Positions 17,344 to 25,749 of a DNA stretch of 54,896 nt are shown in pieces (within the stretch, counting starts at the first letter, position 1; each line of letters opens with the position of its first letter). Source of the stretch: Thalassotalea_B sp049613795 (lineage in GTDB: Bacteria; Pseudomonadota; Gammaproteobacteria; Enterobacterales; Alteromonadaceae); the NCBI GenBank assembly GCA_049613795.1, contig JBMZCX010000006.1, forward strand, positions 1 to 54,896, given 5' to 3'. Position numbers and translations under genes: made by a program. A model generated the notes under the pieces. It did not search any database, was not told the origin of the DNA, and saw nothing but the letters and a program-made list of their open reading frames with translations.

Positions 17344-19890
17344 ATGACATTAAAATTTTATCCACTGCTTTTTGTTCTATTTACTTTTTTATCGCTCAAT
17401 GTAAGTGCGGCAAAAGTTGAACAGTACTTACCAAGCGAGCAAAACTATGCGACACAAATTACCAAACCTGAACAAATATTAGGGTTTGGCATTGGTGAGC
17501 GTCATGCAAGGCATGATCAGCTCGTACGTTATTTATCTGTTATTGCGAATGAGTCTGACCGCATTAAATTAACAGAAATGGGCTTAACCAATGAATATAG
17601 AAAGCAAATTTTATTAACTATTTCAGCGCCTAAAAATTTAGCTAAACTCCCTCAGTTACTTAATCGTAAAAGAGGAGAACACATAGATGGAGAGCCGCTA
17701 GTTGTTTGGTTAGGTTATAGTGTTCATGGTGATGAAATTAGTGGTGCTAATGCGGCTATGGTAGTGGCTTATCATTTGGCTGCAAGTACCAATGCTAGTG
17801 TTGAAAAAATGCTAGAAGATACCATTATTGTTTTAGAGCCGAGCATGAACCCTGACGGTATGGATCGCTTTGTAAATTGGGTTGATACACATCGAGGTGT
17901 TACGCCTAATGCAGATCCACATCATATTGAGCATCATCAACCATGGCGTACAGGGCGCACTAACCATTTCGGTTTTGATTTAAATCGAGATTGGTTATTA
18001 GTTGCGCAAAAAGAAAGCCAAAATCGCCTTCCTTATTTTCATCAATATCAACCTAATGTGTTAGGTGATTTTCATGAAATGGGCGCTAATAGCAGTTACT
18101 TTTTTCAACCAGGAATTCCTTCACGTACTCATCCGTTAACCCCAGCTAAAAATACTGAACTAACGCAGTTATTAGCCACTTTTCATGCAGACGCGTTAGA
18201 TCAAGAAAATCGTTTATATTATAGCCAAGAAAGTTTTGATGATTTTTATTATGGTAAGGGCTCAACTTATCCCGATATTAACGGCGGCATTGGTATTTTA
18301 TTTGAACAAGCGAGCAGTAGAGGTTTTCAGCAAGAATCTATTAATGGTTTACTTACCTTTGAATTTGGTATTAAAAACCAAGTACTTACTTCGCTCTCTA
18401 CCATTAAAGGTGCATGGAAAAACCAAGCAACCTTTAAAAATTATCGACAAAATTTTTATAGAAGTATTAATAAATTGGTGAAAAAGTCAGGTATTAGTGG
18501 CTATTTAATTACTGAAAAACTTGACCAATCACGCTTGAATACCTTTCTTGAAAAATTGAAACAACATCAAATTGATGTTTTCCCGTTAACAGAAAATTTT
18601 CGTTTAGACGGTAAAACACACAATGCTGCTGATAGTTATTATGTGCCATTAGCGCAAAATCAATACCATGTTATTCAGGCATTATTTAGCCAAGGAACAA
18701 ACTTTAAAGATAATACCTTTTATGATGTTTCAGGCTGGACAATGCCACTAGCAATGGACATTAACTTCTACCCAGTTGATGGTACTCGCGGTCTAAAATT
18801 AGCTAAAACACCTTGGCAAGAACCGACGTTGAAGCCAAACACTCCTTTAGATGAAAGTTATGCGTATATATTTGAATGGCATGATTTTTATGCACCTAAG
18901 TTGCTGAACGAATTGTTAAATAATGGCATCAAAGCCAAAGTGGCTACAAAAAAATTCAGTGCAAAAGTATCAGATAAAACTCGTGCTTTTGGTGCTGGTA
19001 GTATTGTTATACCTGCAGGTATTCAGCAAGAGCCGCAATGGCTATCAACGCTAAATACAGTTACTCAACATTACAGCATCCCACTTTTTTCAATTAGTAC
19101 AGGCCTAACAGTAAAGGGGGTAGATGTTGGTAGTAACTCTTTTAGTGCTATTAACCCTGTAAATGTTTTATTGGTTGGCGGAAAGTCTACCTCACAGTAT
19201 GAAGCCGCAGAGTTACTTTATTACCTTGATAACTTACTAAATATTCCTGTGAGCGTGATAGAAAAAGCGCGTTTAGGTTATGTCGATTTAAGCCGCTATA
19301 GCCATATTTTAATGGTTGATGGTAATTATAAATCGCTTGAAGGTGGCACTAATAAAAAAATAGCAACATGGGTAAAACAAGGTGGTGTTATTTTTACGCA
19401 AAAGCGCGCCAGTAAATGGCTAGCAGATCAGGGGCTTTTAAAGGCATCGTTTACTACTAAAGAACAGATTAACGAATTATTTTCGACAGATAATTTAACT
19501 TATAAAGATAAAGAAAAACTCTCAGCGAGAAAACGAATTGCAGGCGCTATTTTTGCAAGTGAACTAGACTTAAGTCATCCCCTTACTTATGGTTATAACG
19601 ATAGTCAGCTACCACTGTTTCGTAATAGTACATTGATTATGGAGCAAGCAAAAAATCCATTTATCACAGTAGCAAAATACAGTAACATGCCATTAATGAG
19701 TGGTTATACAGATAATAATTTAGTCAATAAAATCGCAAATAACAGTGCGATAATTGCTCATAACTTAGGCAAAGGGCGTGTCGTCGCAACATCTGATATA
19801 TTAATGTTCAGAGGTTATTGGTTTGGTAGTGCTAAAGTGATTGCGAATAGCTTATTTTTTGCAAAAGCATTTAACGCGAGTGCTAAGTAA
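17344..19890 (+). CDS. Secreted M14-family zinc carboxypeptidase-like protein
   Basis: An 848-residue exported protein from the ATG at 17344. A GAGGA ribosome site lies at 17331-17335, which rules out the TTG at 17329. A signal peptide ends near NVSAA. The M14 domain covers about residues 35-370 and shows zinc ligands His128 and Glu131 in SVHGDEISG, substrate-binding NPDGMDRF and DLNRDW motifs, DFHEMG near residue 244 and a GILFEQAS stretch that probably holds the catalytic Glu. The remaining 480 residues resemble a glutamine amidotransferase-like domain (ILMVDGNYKSLEG, GGVIF), a layout seen in large marine M14 proteins. Probably degrades peptides or peptidoglycan stems in the periplasm or outside. 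Confidence 0.9.
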   Translation: MTLKFYPLLFVLFTFLSLNVSAAKVEQYLPSEQNYATQITKPEQILGFGIGERHARHDQLVRYLSVIANESDRIKLTEMGLTNEYRKQILLTISAPKNLAKLPQLLNRKRGEHIDGEPLVVWLGYSVHGDEISGANAAMVVAYHLAASTNASVEKMLEDTIIVLEPSMNPDGMDRFVNWVDTHRGVTPNADPHHIEHHQPWRTGRTNHFGFDLNRDWLLVAQKESQNRLPYFHQYQPNVLGDFHEMGANSSYFFQPGIPSRTHPLTPAKNTELTQLLATFHADALDQENRLYYSQESFDDFYYGKGSTYPDINGGIGILFEQASSRGFQQESINGLLTFEFGIKNQVLTSLSTIKGAWKNQATFKNYRQNFYRSINKLVKKSGISGYLITEKLDQSRLNTFLEKLKQHQIDVFPLTENFRLDGKTHNAADSYYVPLAQNQYHVIQALFSQGTNFKDNTFYDVSGWTMPLAMDINFYPVDGTRGLKLAKTPWQEPTLKPNTPLDESYAYIFEWHDFYAPKLLNELLNNGIKAKVATKKFSAKVSDKTRAFGAGSIVIPAGIQQEPQWLSTLNTVTQHYSIPLFSISTGLTVKGVDVGSNSFSAINPVNVLLVGGKSTSQYEAAELLYYLDNLLNIPVSVIEKARLGYVDLSRYSHILMVDGNYKSLEGGTNKKIATWVKQGGVIFTQKRASKWLADQGLLKASFTTKEQINELFSTDNLTYKDKEKLSARKRIAGAIFASELDLSHPLTYGYNDSQLPLFRNSTLIMEQAKNPFITVAKYSNMPLMSGYTDNNLVNKIANNSAIIAHNLGKGRVVATSDILMFRGYWFGSAKVIANSLFFAKAFNASAK

Positions 19891-19906
19891 AGCAAACGAG
19901 TGAACC

Positions 19907-20704
19907 TCAATGTGTCGGTAATGATAAAGCAATTGTCATTACCGTCACCGATTCAACGCCTTGTTTTTTCAATAAACGGCTAATTTCATTCACGGTAGTA
20001 CCTGTTGTTATAACATCGTCAACAATAATGATATGTCGAAAGTGCTTTGGAATTTTTTCATTAATCACAAACGCATTGGCTAAATTTTTTCGCCGTTGCG
20101 CGCCAGACTGTCCGACCTGACTATCACCTTTTTTATTACGCGAAAGTAGATTGTTTAGATAGGGTAAACTGCTTCTTTGGGCAAAGTTATTAGCAATTAA
20201 ATGTGCTTGATTAAAACCACGAGTTTGCCACTTTTTTATATGCAAAGGCACAGAGATCACACAAGTGTTTGTATGATTATTTGTACCAGCCGTTTTCTTG
20301 AGATAATCCAACCAACAAGACAATAGTAATTGAGAAAATAGCGAGGCTAATTCAAAGCGAGCTTGATATTTAAATTGCTTAAGCCATGCATCGTAAGGCC
20401 AAGTGTAAGGTGCATAACATAATAATTGATCGAATTTTCTTTTGTGAAATACTTTATCTATTGCTGGCCATAGTAGTAGATTATTCGCACTATTAGGTAA
20501 TATAAAGCGTGCACAATCGTGCTGGCAAGTTGAGCAAAGAAAGCCTCCATCGATACTAGGGTTATGACAAAGATCGCAACGAGCTATTTTCTGTTTTAGC
20601 CGTTTTGTTTGTGCTAAGCATAAATGCCAACATTTTTTGCTATATGCGTTAGTTTTCCATTTTAATTGTATGCTTTGTTTAAAAATTGAGGCTAAAAATT
20701 CCAT
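19907..20704 (-). CDS. comF: ComF/GntX-family phosphoribosyltransferase-like protein
   Basis: A 265-residue cytosolic protein. A four-cysteine zinc knuckle (CDLC and CSTC, about residues 43-60) precedes a type I phosphoribosyltransferase domain with the PRPP loop IIIVDDVITTGTTVNE near the C terminus. The central RGFNQAHLIA motif is typical of ComF. The family takes part in DNA uptake in competent bacteria and is called GntX in E. coli, where it adjoins bioH and nfuA. It is divergent from bioH with a 45-base gap. The first 40 residues are a basic extension and the start is moderately sure. Confidence 0.92.
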   Translation of the reverse strand: MEFLASIFKQSIQLKWKTNAYSKKCWHLCLAQTKRLKQKIARCDLCHNPSIDGGFLCSTCQHDCARFILPNSANNLLLWPAIDKVFHKRKFDQLLCYAPYTWPYDAWLKQFKYQARFELASLFSQLLLSCWLDYLKKTAGTNNHTNTCVISVPLHIKKWQTRGFNQAHLIANNFAQRSSLPYLNNLLSRNKKGDSQVGQSGAQRRKNLANAFVINEKIPKHFRHIIIVDDVITTGTTVNEISRLLKKQGVESVTVMTIALSLPTH

Positions 20705-20749
20705 TTTTTAGTGCCTTTGGTTAGACTGGCGTTTTTTAAATTAGTATAG

Positions 20750-21544
20750 ATGAGCATGGCAGAGTTATTAAATATTACCACTGAAGGAGAAGGTCTCCCA
20801 ATCGTACTTATTCATGGATGGGGGCTAAATTCTGCGGTATGGCAACCGACAATGGCGGCATTATCGTCAACAGTAAAAGTCATTAACATTAGCTTGCCAG
20901 GTTATGGTGATAACATTGACCATAGCCTTGCACCATACAACTTAGCGCAAGTTTCACAGCTAATTGTTAATACCGTACAGCAGCCTGCCATTTATTTAGG
21001 ATGGTCGCTAGGCGGTTTAGTGGCTACGAATATTGCCTTATCTTTCCCTGAAAAAGTATTAGGGTTAATTACGGTAGCTAGCTCACCCTCTTTCGTTGAA
21101 GAAGATCTATGGCCAGGTATTAATGCCGCCGTGTTAGCTAATTTTCACCGTCAGCTTGCTCAAAACGCTGAAAAAACGATTAAGAATTTTTTGAAAATTC
21201 AAGCGATGGGTAGTCCGCATATTCGTGACGATATAAAAAATCTCAGTCAGTTAGTGATGCAATACCCAACGCCAACACAGCAAACATTAGACCAATCTCT
21301 AATGTTACTTGAACAGGTTGATTTACGTGAATGCTTAAAAGAAATTCATTTACCTTTCTTACGATTGTACGGGAAATTAGATGGTTTAGTGCCCAGAAAA
21401 GTACTCCCATTAATTGATAAGTTGGCACCTTTGAGCGAAGTTCACATTTTCTCAGAAGCATCACATGCCCCCTTTATTTCAGAACCTAATGAATTTATTG
21501 AAGTATTAAAACAGTGGTTACAAAAAATATCGCTAGCTCGTTAA
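20750..21544 (+). CDS. bioH: Pimeloyl-ACP methyl ester carboxylesterase BioH
   Basis: An alpha/beta hydrolase of 264 residues that removes the methyl group from pimeloyl-ACP methyl ester in biotin synthesis. The oxyanion HGWGLN motif, the nucleophile Ser86 in GWSLGG, the acid Asp in YGKLDGLVP and the His in EASHAPFIS are all present. The position next to comF/gntX matches the E. coli neighbourhood. The other biotin genes are not in this window, but birA is encoded about 31 kb downstream. Confidence 0.95.
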   Translation: MSMAELLNITTEGEGLPIVLIHGWGLNSAVWQPTMAALSSTVKVINISLPGYGDNIDHSLAPYNLAQVSQLIVNTVQQPAIYLGWSLGGLVATNIALSFPEKVLGLITVASSPSFVEEDLWPGINAAVLANFHRQLAQNAEKTIKNFLKIQAMGSPHIRDDIKNLSQLVMQYPTPTQQTLDQSLMLLEQVDLRECLKEIHLPFLRLYGKLDGLVPRKVLPLIDKLAPLSEVHIFSEASHAPFISEPNEFIEVLKQWLQKISLAR

Positions 21545-21666
21545 AAGTCACGTCTTTCTTTACTTTTTACGTGTTTTGTTTAATAATTAGGCAAGTAATT
21601 ACTAGTTAAATATCTGTTGTAATGTAGCGCTTAATTAACGCTTAATTAGATATTGAGGAGAACTTT

Positions 21667-21969
21667 ATGGAAATTCAATCTGCTTTAAACTCAGGTGTTC
21701 AAGGTTTTCAAAATGCACAAGAGCAAGCAAATACTGCAGCTGCTAATATAGCCCAAGCAGCAAATTTTAATGATCAAGCACAAAGTGCAGTAAACAGCGA
21801 AGAGTCTGTATCTAATACGATTACTCAAAGTGCTAAAGCTGAAAGTTTACCCGATCTTAATCAAAATATAGTAGACCTTAAAGTTGCTGAGTTTCAAGCA
21901 AAAGCTTCTGCAAATGTTGTGAAAACGGCGGACGAAACTTTAGGTACATTATTAGACGTAACGGTTTAA
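21667..21969 (+). CDS. Small protein with flagellar rod/hook-like C terminus
   Basis: A 100-residue protein preceded by a GAGGAGAA ribosome site. The N terminus (MEIQSALNSGVQGFQNAQ) and C terminus (VAEFQAKASANVVKTADETLG) resemble the paired amphipathic helices that flank axial flagellar proteins such as FlgC and FlgG, with little between them. It has no signal peptide. It could be a minimal axial-type protein or a cytosolic relative. The SprA-related gene begins 17 bases after its stop, so the pair is probably one operon. No other flagellar genes are present here. Confidence 0.6.
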   Translation: MEIQSALNSGVQGFQNAQEQANTAAANIAQAANFNDQAQSAVNSEESVSNTITQSAKAESLPDLNQNIVDLKVAEFQAKASANVVKTADETLGTLLDVTV

Positions 21970-21986
21970 ACCCGCTTAAAATCGTT

Positions 21987-22955
21987 ATGAATATTACGCC
22001 GCAAAATATTACTCTTCCTTTAGCAACTGTGGTGAATCCGCAGACTGATGCGTTGCGTCGTGAAAATAATCAAAGAGAAGTTATTGCTCAACCAGCGGCA
22101 GCAAGTCAATCGGCAAGTGAAAAAGGCGTTTCTTCAGATAAAGACAGAGCTCGAAGCCCTAACCAACAAAATGATGCAGTTGATTTTGCTAAGTTACAGA
22201 AACAATCAGAGCAAGACAATAAAACTATTTCAGACGAGCAGTCATCCCATCAAGAAAGCTCTCATTCAGACGAACATAACACGGCACAGAACAGCTCGGC
22301 CGATGAGAATAGTGCGGATGAGGCAACACAAAATACCCAATCAGATAAAACACTCGATTTTTCTGAGCAACAAAAAGTCACAGAATTAAAACGTAGAGAT
22401 GCAGAAGTGCGCACTCATGAACACGCACATGCGGCAACTGGAGGGGCGACAACCGGTGCGCCATCTTTTTCATACGAAGTAGGCCCTGATGGCAAGCGGT
22501 ATGTGGTTGATGGTGAAGTTTCTGTTGATTTATCACCTGTGGAAGGAAATCCTCAGGCAACTATTGCCAAAATGCAAAAAGTTTATTCTGCTGCGCTTGC
22601 CCCAGCTAATCCATCTGTTCAAGATACTCGCGTTGCAAATTCAGCTGCACAATTTATTGCTCAGGCGCAATCAGAATTACTTGCGATGGAACTAGGTGAT
22701 CCAAATAAAGCAAAAGAAACTAATCGTGTGGACGGTGGAAGCAGTTTTGTTGCTAATACCAATGATGCTGACGCTAGTGAAGAGTCACAAAGTTTTGACA
22801 CGTTTGTTAATAACACGCTAAATGCACAAGATAATATAGCGCCTACTCGTGGTGAAGATGTAAATCAACGTGCGGGCCGTATTGAACATTTTTATGCGGA
22901 TATTAATCACGCCTACGAAAAAGCACCCACTTCTCGTTTTCAATTAACTGCCTAG
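21987..22955 (+). CDS. SprA-related putative metalloprotease (CJM1_0395 family)
   Basis: A 322-residue protein. A low-complexity, Ser/Gln/Asp-rich region of about 125 residues precedes the conserved domain. There the motif THEHAHAATGG carries an HExxH pattern (His144, Glu145, His148), followed by SYEVGPDGKRYVVDGEV and a Pro/Asn-rich segment. This matches the SprA-related putative metallopeptidase family, named from a catfish-pathogen virulence factor. No signal peptide is visible. The acidic, disordered front may be recognised by an export route. Proteolytic activity is inferred from the motif only. It shares a transcription unit with the flagellar-like small protein. Confidence 0.8.
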   Translation: MNITPQNITLPLATVVNPQTDALRRENNQREVIAQPAAASQSASEKGVSSDKDRARSPNQQNDAVDFAKLQKQSEQDNKTISDEQSSHQESSHSDEHNTAQNSSADENSADEATQNTQSDKTLDFSEQQKVTELKRRDAEVRTHEHAHAATGGATTGAPSFSYEVGPDGKRYVVDGEVSVDLSPVEGNPQATIAKMQKVYSAALAPANPSVQDTRVANSAAQFIAQAQSELLAMELGDPNKAKETNRVDGGSSFVANTNDADASEESQSFDTFVNNTLNAQDNIAPTRGEDVNQRAGRIEHFYADINHAYEKAPTSRFQLTA

Positions 22956-22974
22956 CTATATTTACATCGTAAAA

Positions 22975-22994
22975 AAAGGAGCCGCAGCTCCTTT
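22975..22994. terminator. Bidirectional rho-independent terminator (SprA-like gene / pyrE)
   Basis: AAAGGAGC and GCTCCTTT flank a CGCA loop. On the reverse strand it is followed by seven T residues, ideal for ending pyrE. On the plus strand the T tract is weaker. Confidence 0.85.
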
Positions 22995-23028
22995 AATATT
23001 TTATATTAGCAGAATTTTTCTTTACTAT

Positions 23029-23673
23029 TTAAATACCGTAATCTTCCCTATATTGCTTAATACTTGCAAGGCTTTCAGCCATGTTAGGTTGTGACTCTAA
23101 GTAACTAATTAAATCAGCTAACGTTACAATTGAGATCACATTAGTACCAAAATCACGTTCTACTTCTTGAATAGCAGATAGTTCGCCTGTACCTTTTTCT
23201 TGACGGTCAAGTGCAATTAATACACCACTCAATTGTGCATTATGTGCTTGAATGATTTCCATTGATTCTCTGATGGCGGTGCCGGCAGTAATAACGTCAT
23301 CAACTAACATGACTTTGCCGGTAAGCTCAGAACCTACCAAGCTGCCACCTTCGCCGTGAGTTTTAGCTTCTTTACGGTTAAAGCAGTATGGAATGTCGAG
23401 ATTATGATGATCAGCAAGTGCGACGGCGGTAGTGGTTGCAATAGGAATACCTTTATAAGCAGGGCCGAAAAGCAGATCAAATTCAATGCCTGAATCAGCT
23501 AAAGCAGCGGCATAAAAACGGCCAAGACGCGCTAAATCTCCACCGGTATTAAATAACCCAGCATTAAAGAAATATGGACTAGTTCTGCCTGACTTTAACG
23601 TAAACTCACCAAACTTAAGTACTTGTTTAGCAAGTGCGAATTCAATAAATTCTTGTTGATAAGCTTTCATCAT
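23029..23673 (-). CDS. pyrE: Orotate phosphoribosyltransferase
   Basis: It converts orotate and PRPP to orotidine 5'-phosphate in pyrimidine synthesis. The 214-residue protein begins MMKAYQQEFIEFALAKQVL and shows LFGPAYKGIPIAT and the PRPP loop VMLVDDVITAGTAIRE. It follows rph after a five-base gap, the rph-pyrE operon order known in E. coli. The start could also be the second Met. Confidence 0.98.
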   Translation of the reverse strand: MMKAYQQEFIEFALAKQVLKFGEFTLKSGRTSPYFFNAGLFNTGGDLARLGRFYAAALADSGIEFDLLFGPAYKGIPIATTTAVALADHHNLDIPYCFNRKEAKTHGEGGSLVGSELTGKVMLVDDVITAGTAIRESMEIIQAHNAQLSGVLIALDRQEKGTGELSAIQEVERDFGTNVISIVTLADLISYLESQPNMAESLASIKQYREDYGI

Positions 23674-23678
23674 AACTC

Positions 23679-24392
23679 CTAACTTAATGCGGCTTTTTGT
23701 GCGTCGAATAATTCGTTAATACCATTTTTAGCTAATACCATCATCGCTTGCATTTCATCAAAGCTGAAAGGTTCTTCTTCTGCAGTACCTTGTACTTCAA
23801 TCAGCTTACCTGTTTCAGTCATTACTACATTCATGTCTGTTTCGGCCGCTGAATCTTCAGGGTAGTCTAAGTCAGCAATGGCTTCGCCTTGATAGATACC
23901 AACAGAAACGGCGGCGATCATGTGCTTAAGTGGGTTAGTTTTAATAATGTCTTTAGCGCGCATCATGTTTAATGCATCAACTAACGCAACACAAGCACCA
24001 GTAATTGACGCAGTACGGGTACCACCGTCAGCTTGAATAACATCACAATCAACAGTAATTGTATTTTCACCTAAAGCAACTAAATCAACAGCAGCACGCA
24101 ATGAGCGAGCAATTAATCGCGAAATTTCAAGCGTACGACCACTTTGTTTTCCGTTAGCAGCTTCGCGGCGCATACGGGTGTGAGTTGAGCGAGGTAACAT
24201 GCCATATTCAGCAGTTATCCAGCCTTTACCTTGGCCCTTTAAAAACCGAGGTACACCTTCTTCAACAGAGGCGGTACAAATAACTTTAGTATCGCCAAAC
24301 TCTATTAAAACAGAACCTTCTGCATGTGCAGTAAATTGGCGAGTGATGGTAACTGGACGAATTTGACCTAATGTTCTGCCACTTGGACGCAT
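23679..24392 (-). CDS. rph: Ribonuclease PH
   Basis: A phosphorolytic 3'-5' exoribonuclease that trims tRNA 3' ends. The 237-residue protein starts MRPSGRTLGQIRPV and contains GSVLIEFGDTKVICTA, RSLRAAVDL and the QADGGTRTASITGA phosphate-binding region. It is intact, unlike the frameshifted rph of E. coli K-12. First gene of rph-pyrE, with an exact TATAAT box 33 bases upstream on its strand. Confidence 0.98.
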   Translation of the reverse strand: MRPSGRTLGQIRPVTITRQFTAHAEGSVLIEFGDTKVICTASVEEGVPRFLKGQGKGWITAEYGMLPRSTHTRMRREAANGKQSGRTLEISRLIARSLRAAVDLVALGENTITVDCDVIQADGGTRTASITGACVALVDALNMMRAKDIIKTNPLKHMIAAVSVGIYQGEAIADLDYPEDSAAETDMNVVMTETGKLIEVQGTAEEEPFSFDEMQAMMVLAKNGINELFDAQKAALS

Positions 24393-24424
24393 GATAAAAC
24401 CTCTAAAATTATTTAATTGCGCGC

Positions 24425-24430
24425 ATTATA
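24425..24430 (-). promoter_or_regulatory. Probable -10 box of the rph-pyrE operon
   Basis: Reading the reverse strand gives TATAAT, a perfect sigma-70 -10 element, about 33 bases before the rph start codon. The -35 region TGTCAA at 17-base spacing is poor. Confidence 0.5.
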
Positions 24431-24532
24431 ATCGCTTGTTCGGCATTTTGACATAATGACGAACCACTATTTTTGAAATATAGTTAAGCTATACAAGGTC
24501 ATGTTAAGTAATAAGAGAAATTGAGAGACAAC

Positions 24533-25057
24533 ATGAAAGCCATTTTGATCATTATATTCATGAACACCTTTTTTTGCGGTAGCTCATTTGCTAACAATGA
24601 AACAAGCGCTGCTATAGTACTTCCCGACTATAGTAAAATTTACGATGACACACGTGACCCGTTTAAAGATGCTGTTGCAGCTATTGCATTAGCTCAATCA
24701 ACAAAACGTAATATATTAATAGAAATTGGCGGTAACTGGTGTGCGTGGTGTCATAAAATGGATGCGTTTTTAGCTAAAAACCCAGAGATCTACCAAGCTT
24801 TACATCAAAATTTTGTTTTACTAAAAATTAATGTCAGTGACAGTAATGAAAATGAAGCCTTTATGAAATCACTCCCGCCTGTTTTAGGCTATCCTCATAT
24901 GTATGTTTCTACAGGTAAAGGAAAAATGATGTTATCTAAAGATACGGCTGAACTGTTGGCGGGAGAAAGTTATTCAACATTAGCGTGGCAAACCTTTATT
25001 GAGCAATGGGGTCCCACGAATAACGAAAAAAATCTACTCAAGATGAATACTCAATAA
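24533..25057 (+). CDS. Exported thioredoxin-family protein
   Basis: A 174-residue periplasmic thioredoxin-fold protein from the ATG at 24533. The TTG at 24521 is an alternative but lies before the hydrophobic core of the signal peptide, which ends near SSFA. The redox motif is CAWC (Cys70, Cys73) in GGNWCAWCHKMD, like DUF255/thioredoxin_7 proteins. A cis-Pro region GYPHMYV follows. Its stop overlaps the next start by one base, so it heads a three-gene operon with a Tat-type small subunit and a GMC oxidoreductase. I infer a role in maturing or reducing that enzyme. Confidence 0.82.
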   Translation: MKAILIIIFMNTFFCGSSFANNETSAAIVLPDYSKIYDDTRDPFKDAVAAIALAQSTKRNILIEIGGNWCAWCHKMDAFLAKNPEIYQALHQNFVLLKINVSDSNENEAFMKSLPPVLGYPHMYVSTGKGKMMLSKDTAELLAGESYSTLAWQTFIEQWGPTNNEKNLLKMNTQ

Positions 25058-25749
25058 TGAAAAATACTTTTTTTGATAGCAGCTATAAAACACCTAAATG
25101 GCTGAATGATAAGTTATCGCGTCGCCAGTTACTAAAATCAGCAGCAGGTGTAAGCGCTTTAGCCGTATTGCCTTTTAGTCAACTCTCAATGGCAAAACAA
25201 AAAAGTATTGAATTGGCACTTAATAGCGAGCCTTGGCTCACATTAAATGCCGTATTGAATCACCTACTGCCAGCGTCATCTAAAGGGGTAAGTGCTGAAG
25301 AAATACAGGCAACTTATTACCTTTATCAGTTAGTGCATCAGCAACCAACCGCGGCCGATGAAATTGAGTTTATCTATAAAGGTGTTGGTTGGCTTAATGG
25401 TTATAGCCAAAAGAAAAAACAACAAAATTTTCGTCTTTTGACATCAGAAAATAAAGAAACTGTGTTGCGAGATATAAGTCAAACTACGGCAGGAGATAAT
25501 TGGATTTCTATGCTAATTAGCAATTTATACGAAGCGATGCTCTCTCCTCCTGCTTATGGTGGAAACCCTAATGGTGTTGGCTGGCAGTGGCTTGAACATC
25601 AAGCAGGTTTCCCTTTACCTAAATCAGGTGAACGTTATTTTGAGTTGCCTAAGCGTAGCCAAGTATCAGATAAAACCAGTAAACACATTATTCCGACCCG
25701 TAACTTGTTAGCCCAAAAGTCAGCGTCTAAAGGAGCAACCAAAGCATGA
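25057..25749 (+). CDS. Gluconate 2-dehydrogenase subunit 3-like protein with Tat signal
   Basis: A 230-residue protein with a twin-arginine-type signal (SRRQLLK, residues 21-27) followed by a hydrophobic stretch ending in SMA. The mature part resembles the gamma/subunit 3 family of membrane-bound gluconate and alcohol dehydrogenases, with NHLLPASSKGVSA near the start and PAYGGNPNGVGWQWL near the end. Such subunits carry their cofactor-loaded flavoprotein partner through the Tat pathway. It overlaps the GMC gene by four bases. No cytochrome c subunit is encoded nearby. Confidence 0.85.
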   Translation: MKNTFFDSSYKTPKWLNDKLSRRQLLKSAAGVSALAVLPFSQLSMAKQKSIELALNSEPWLTLNAVLNHLLPASSKGVSAEEIQATYYLYQLVHQQPTAADEIEFIYKGVGWLNGYSQKKKQQNFRLLTSENKETVLRDISQTTAGDNWISMLISNLYEAMLSPPAYGGNPNGVGWQWLEHQAGFPLPKSGERYFELPKRSQVSDKTSKHIIPTRNLLAQKSASKGATKA

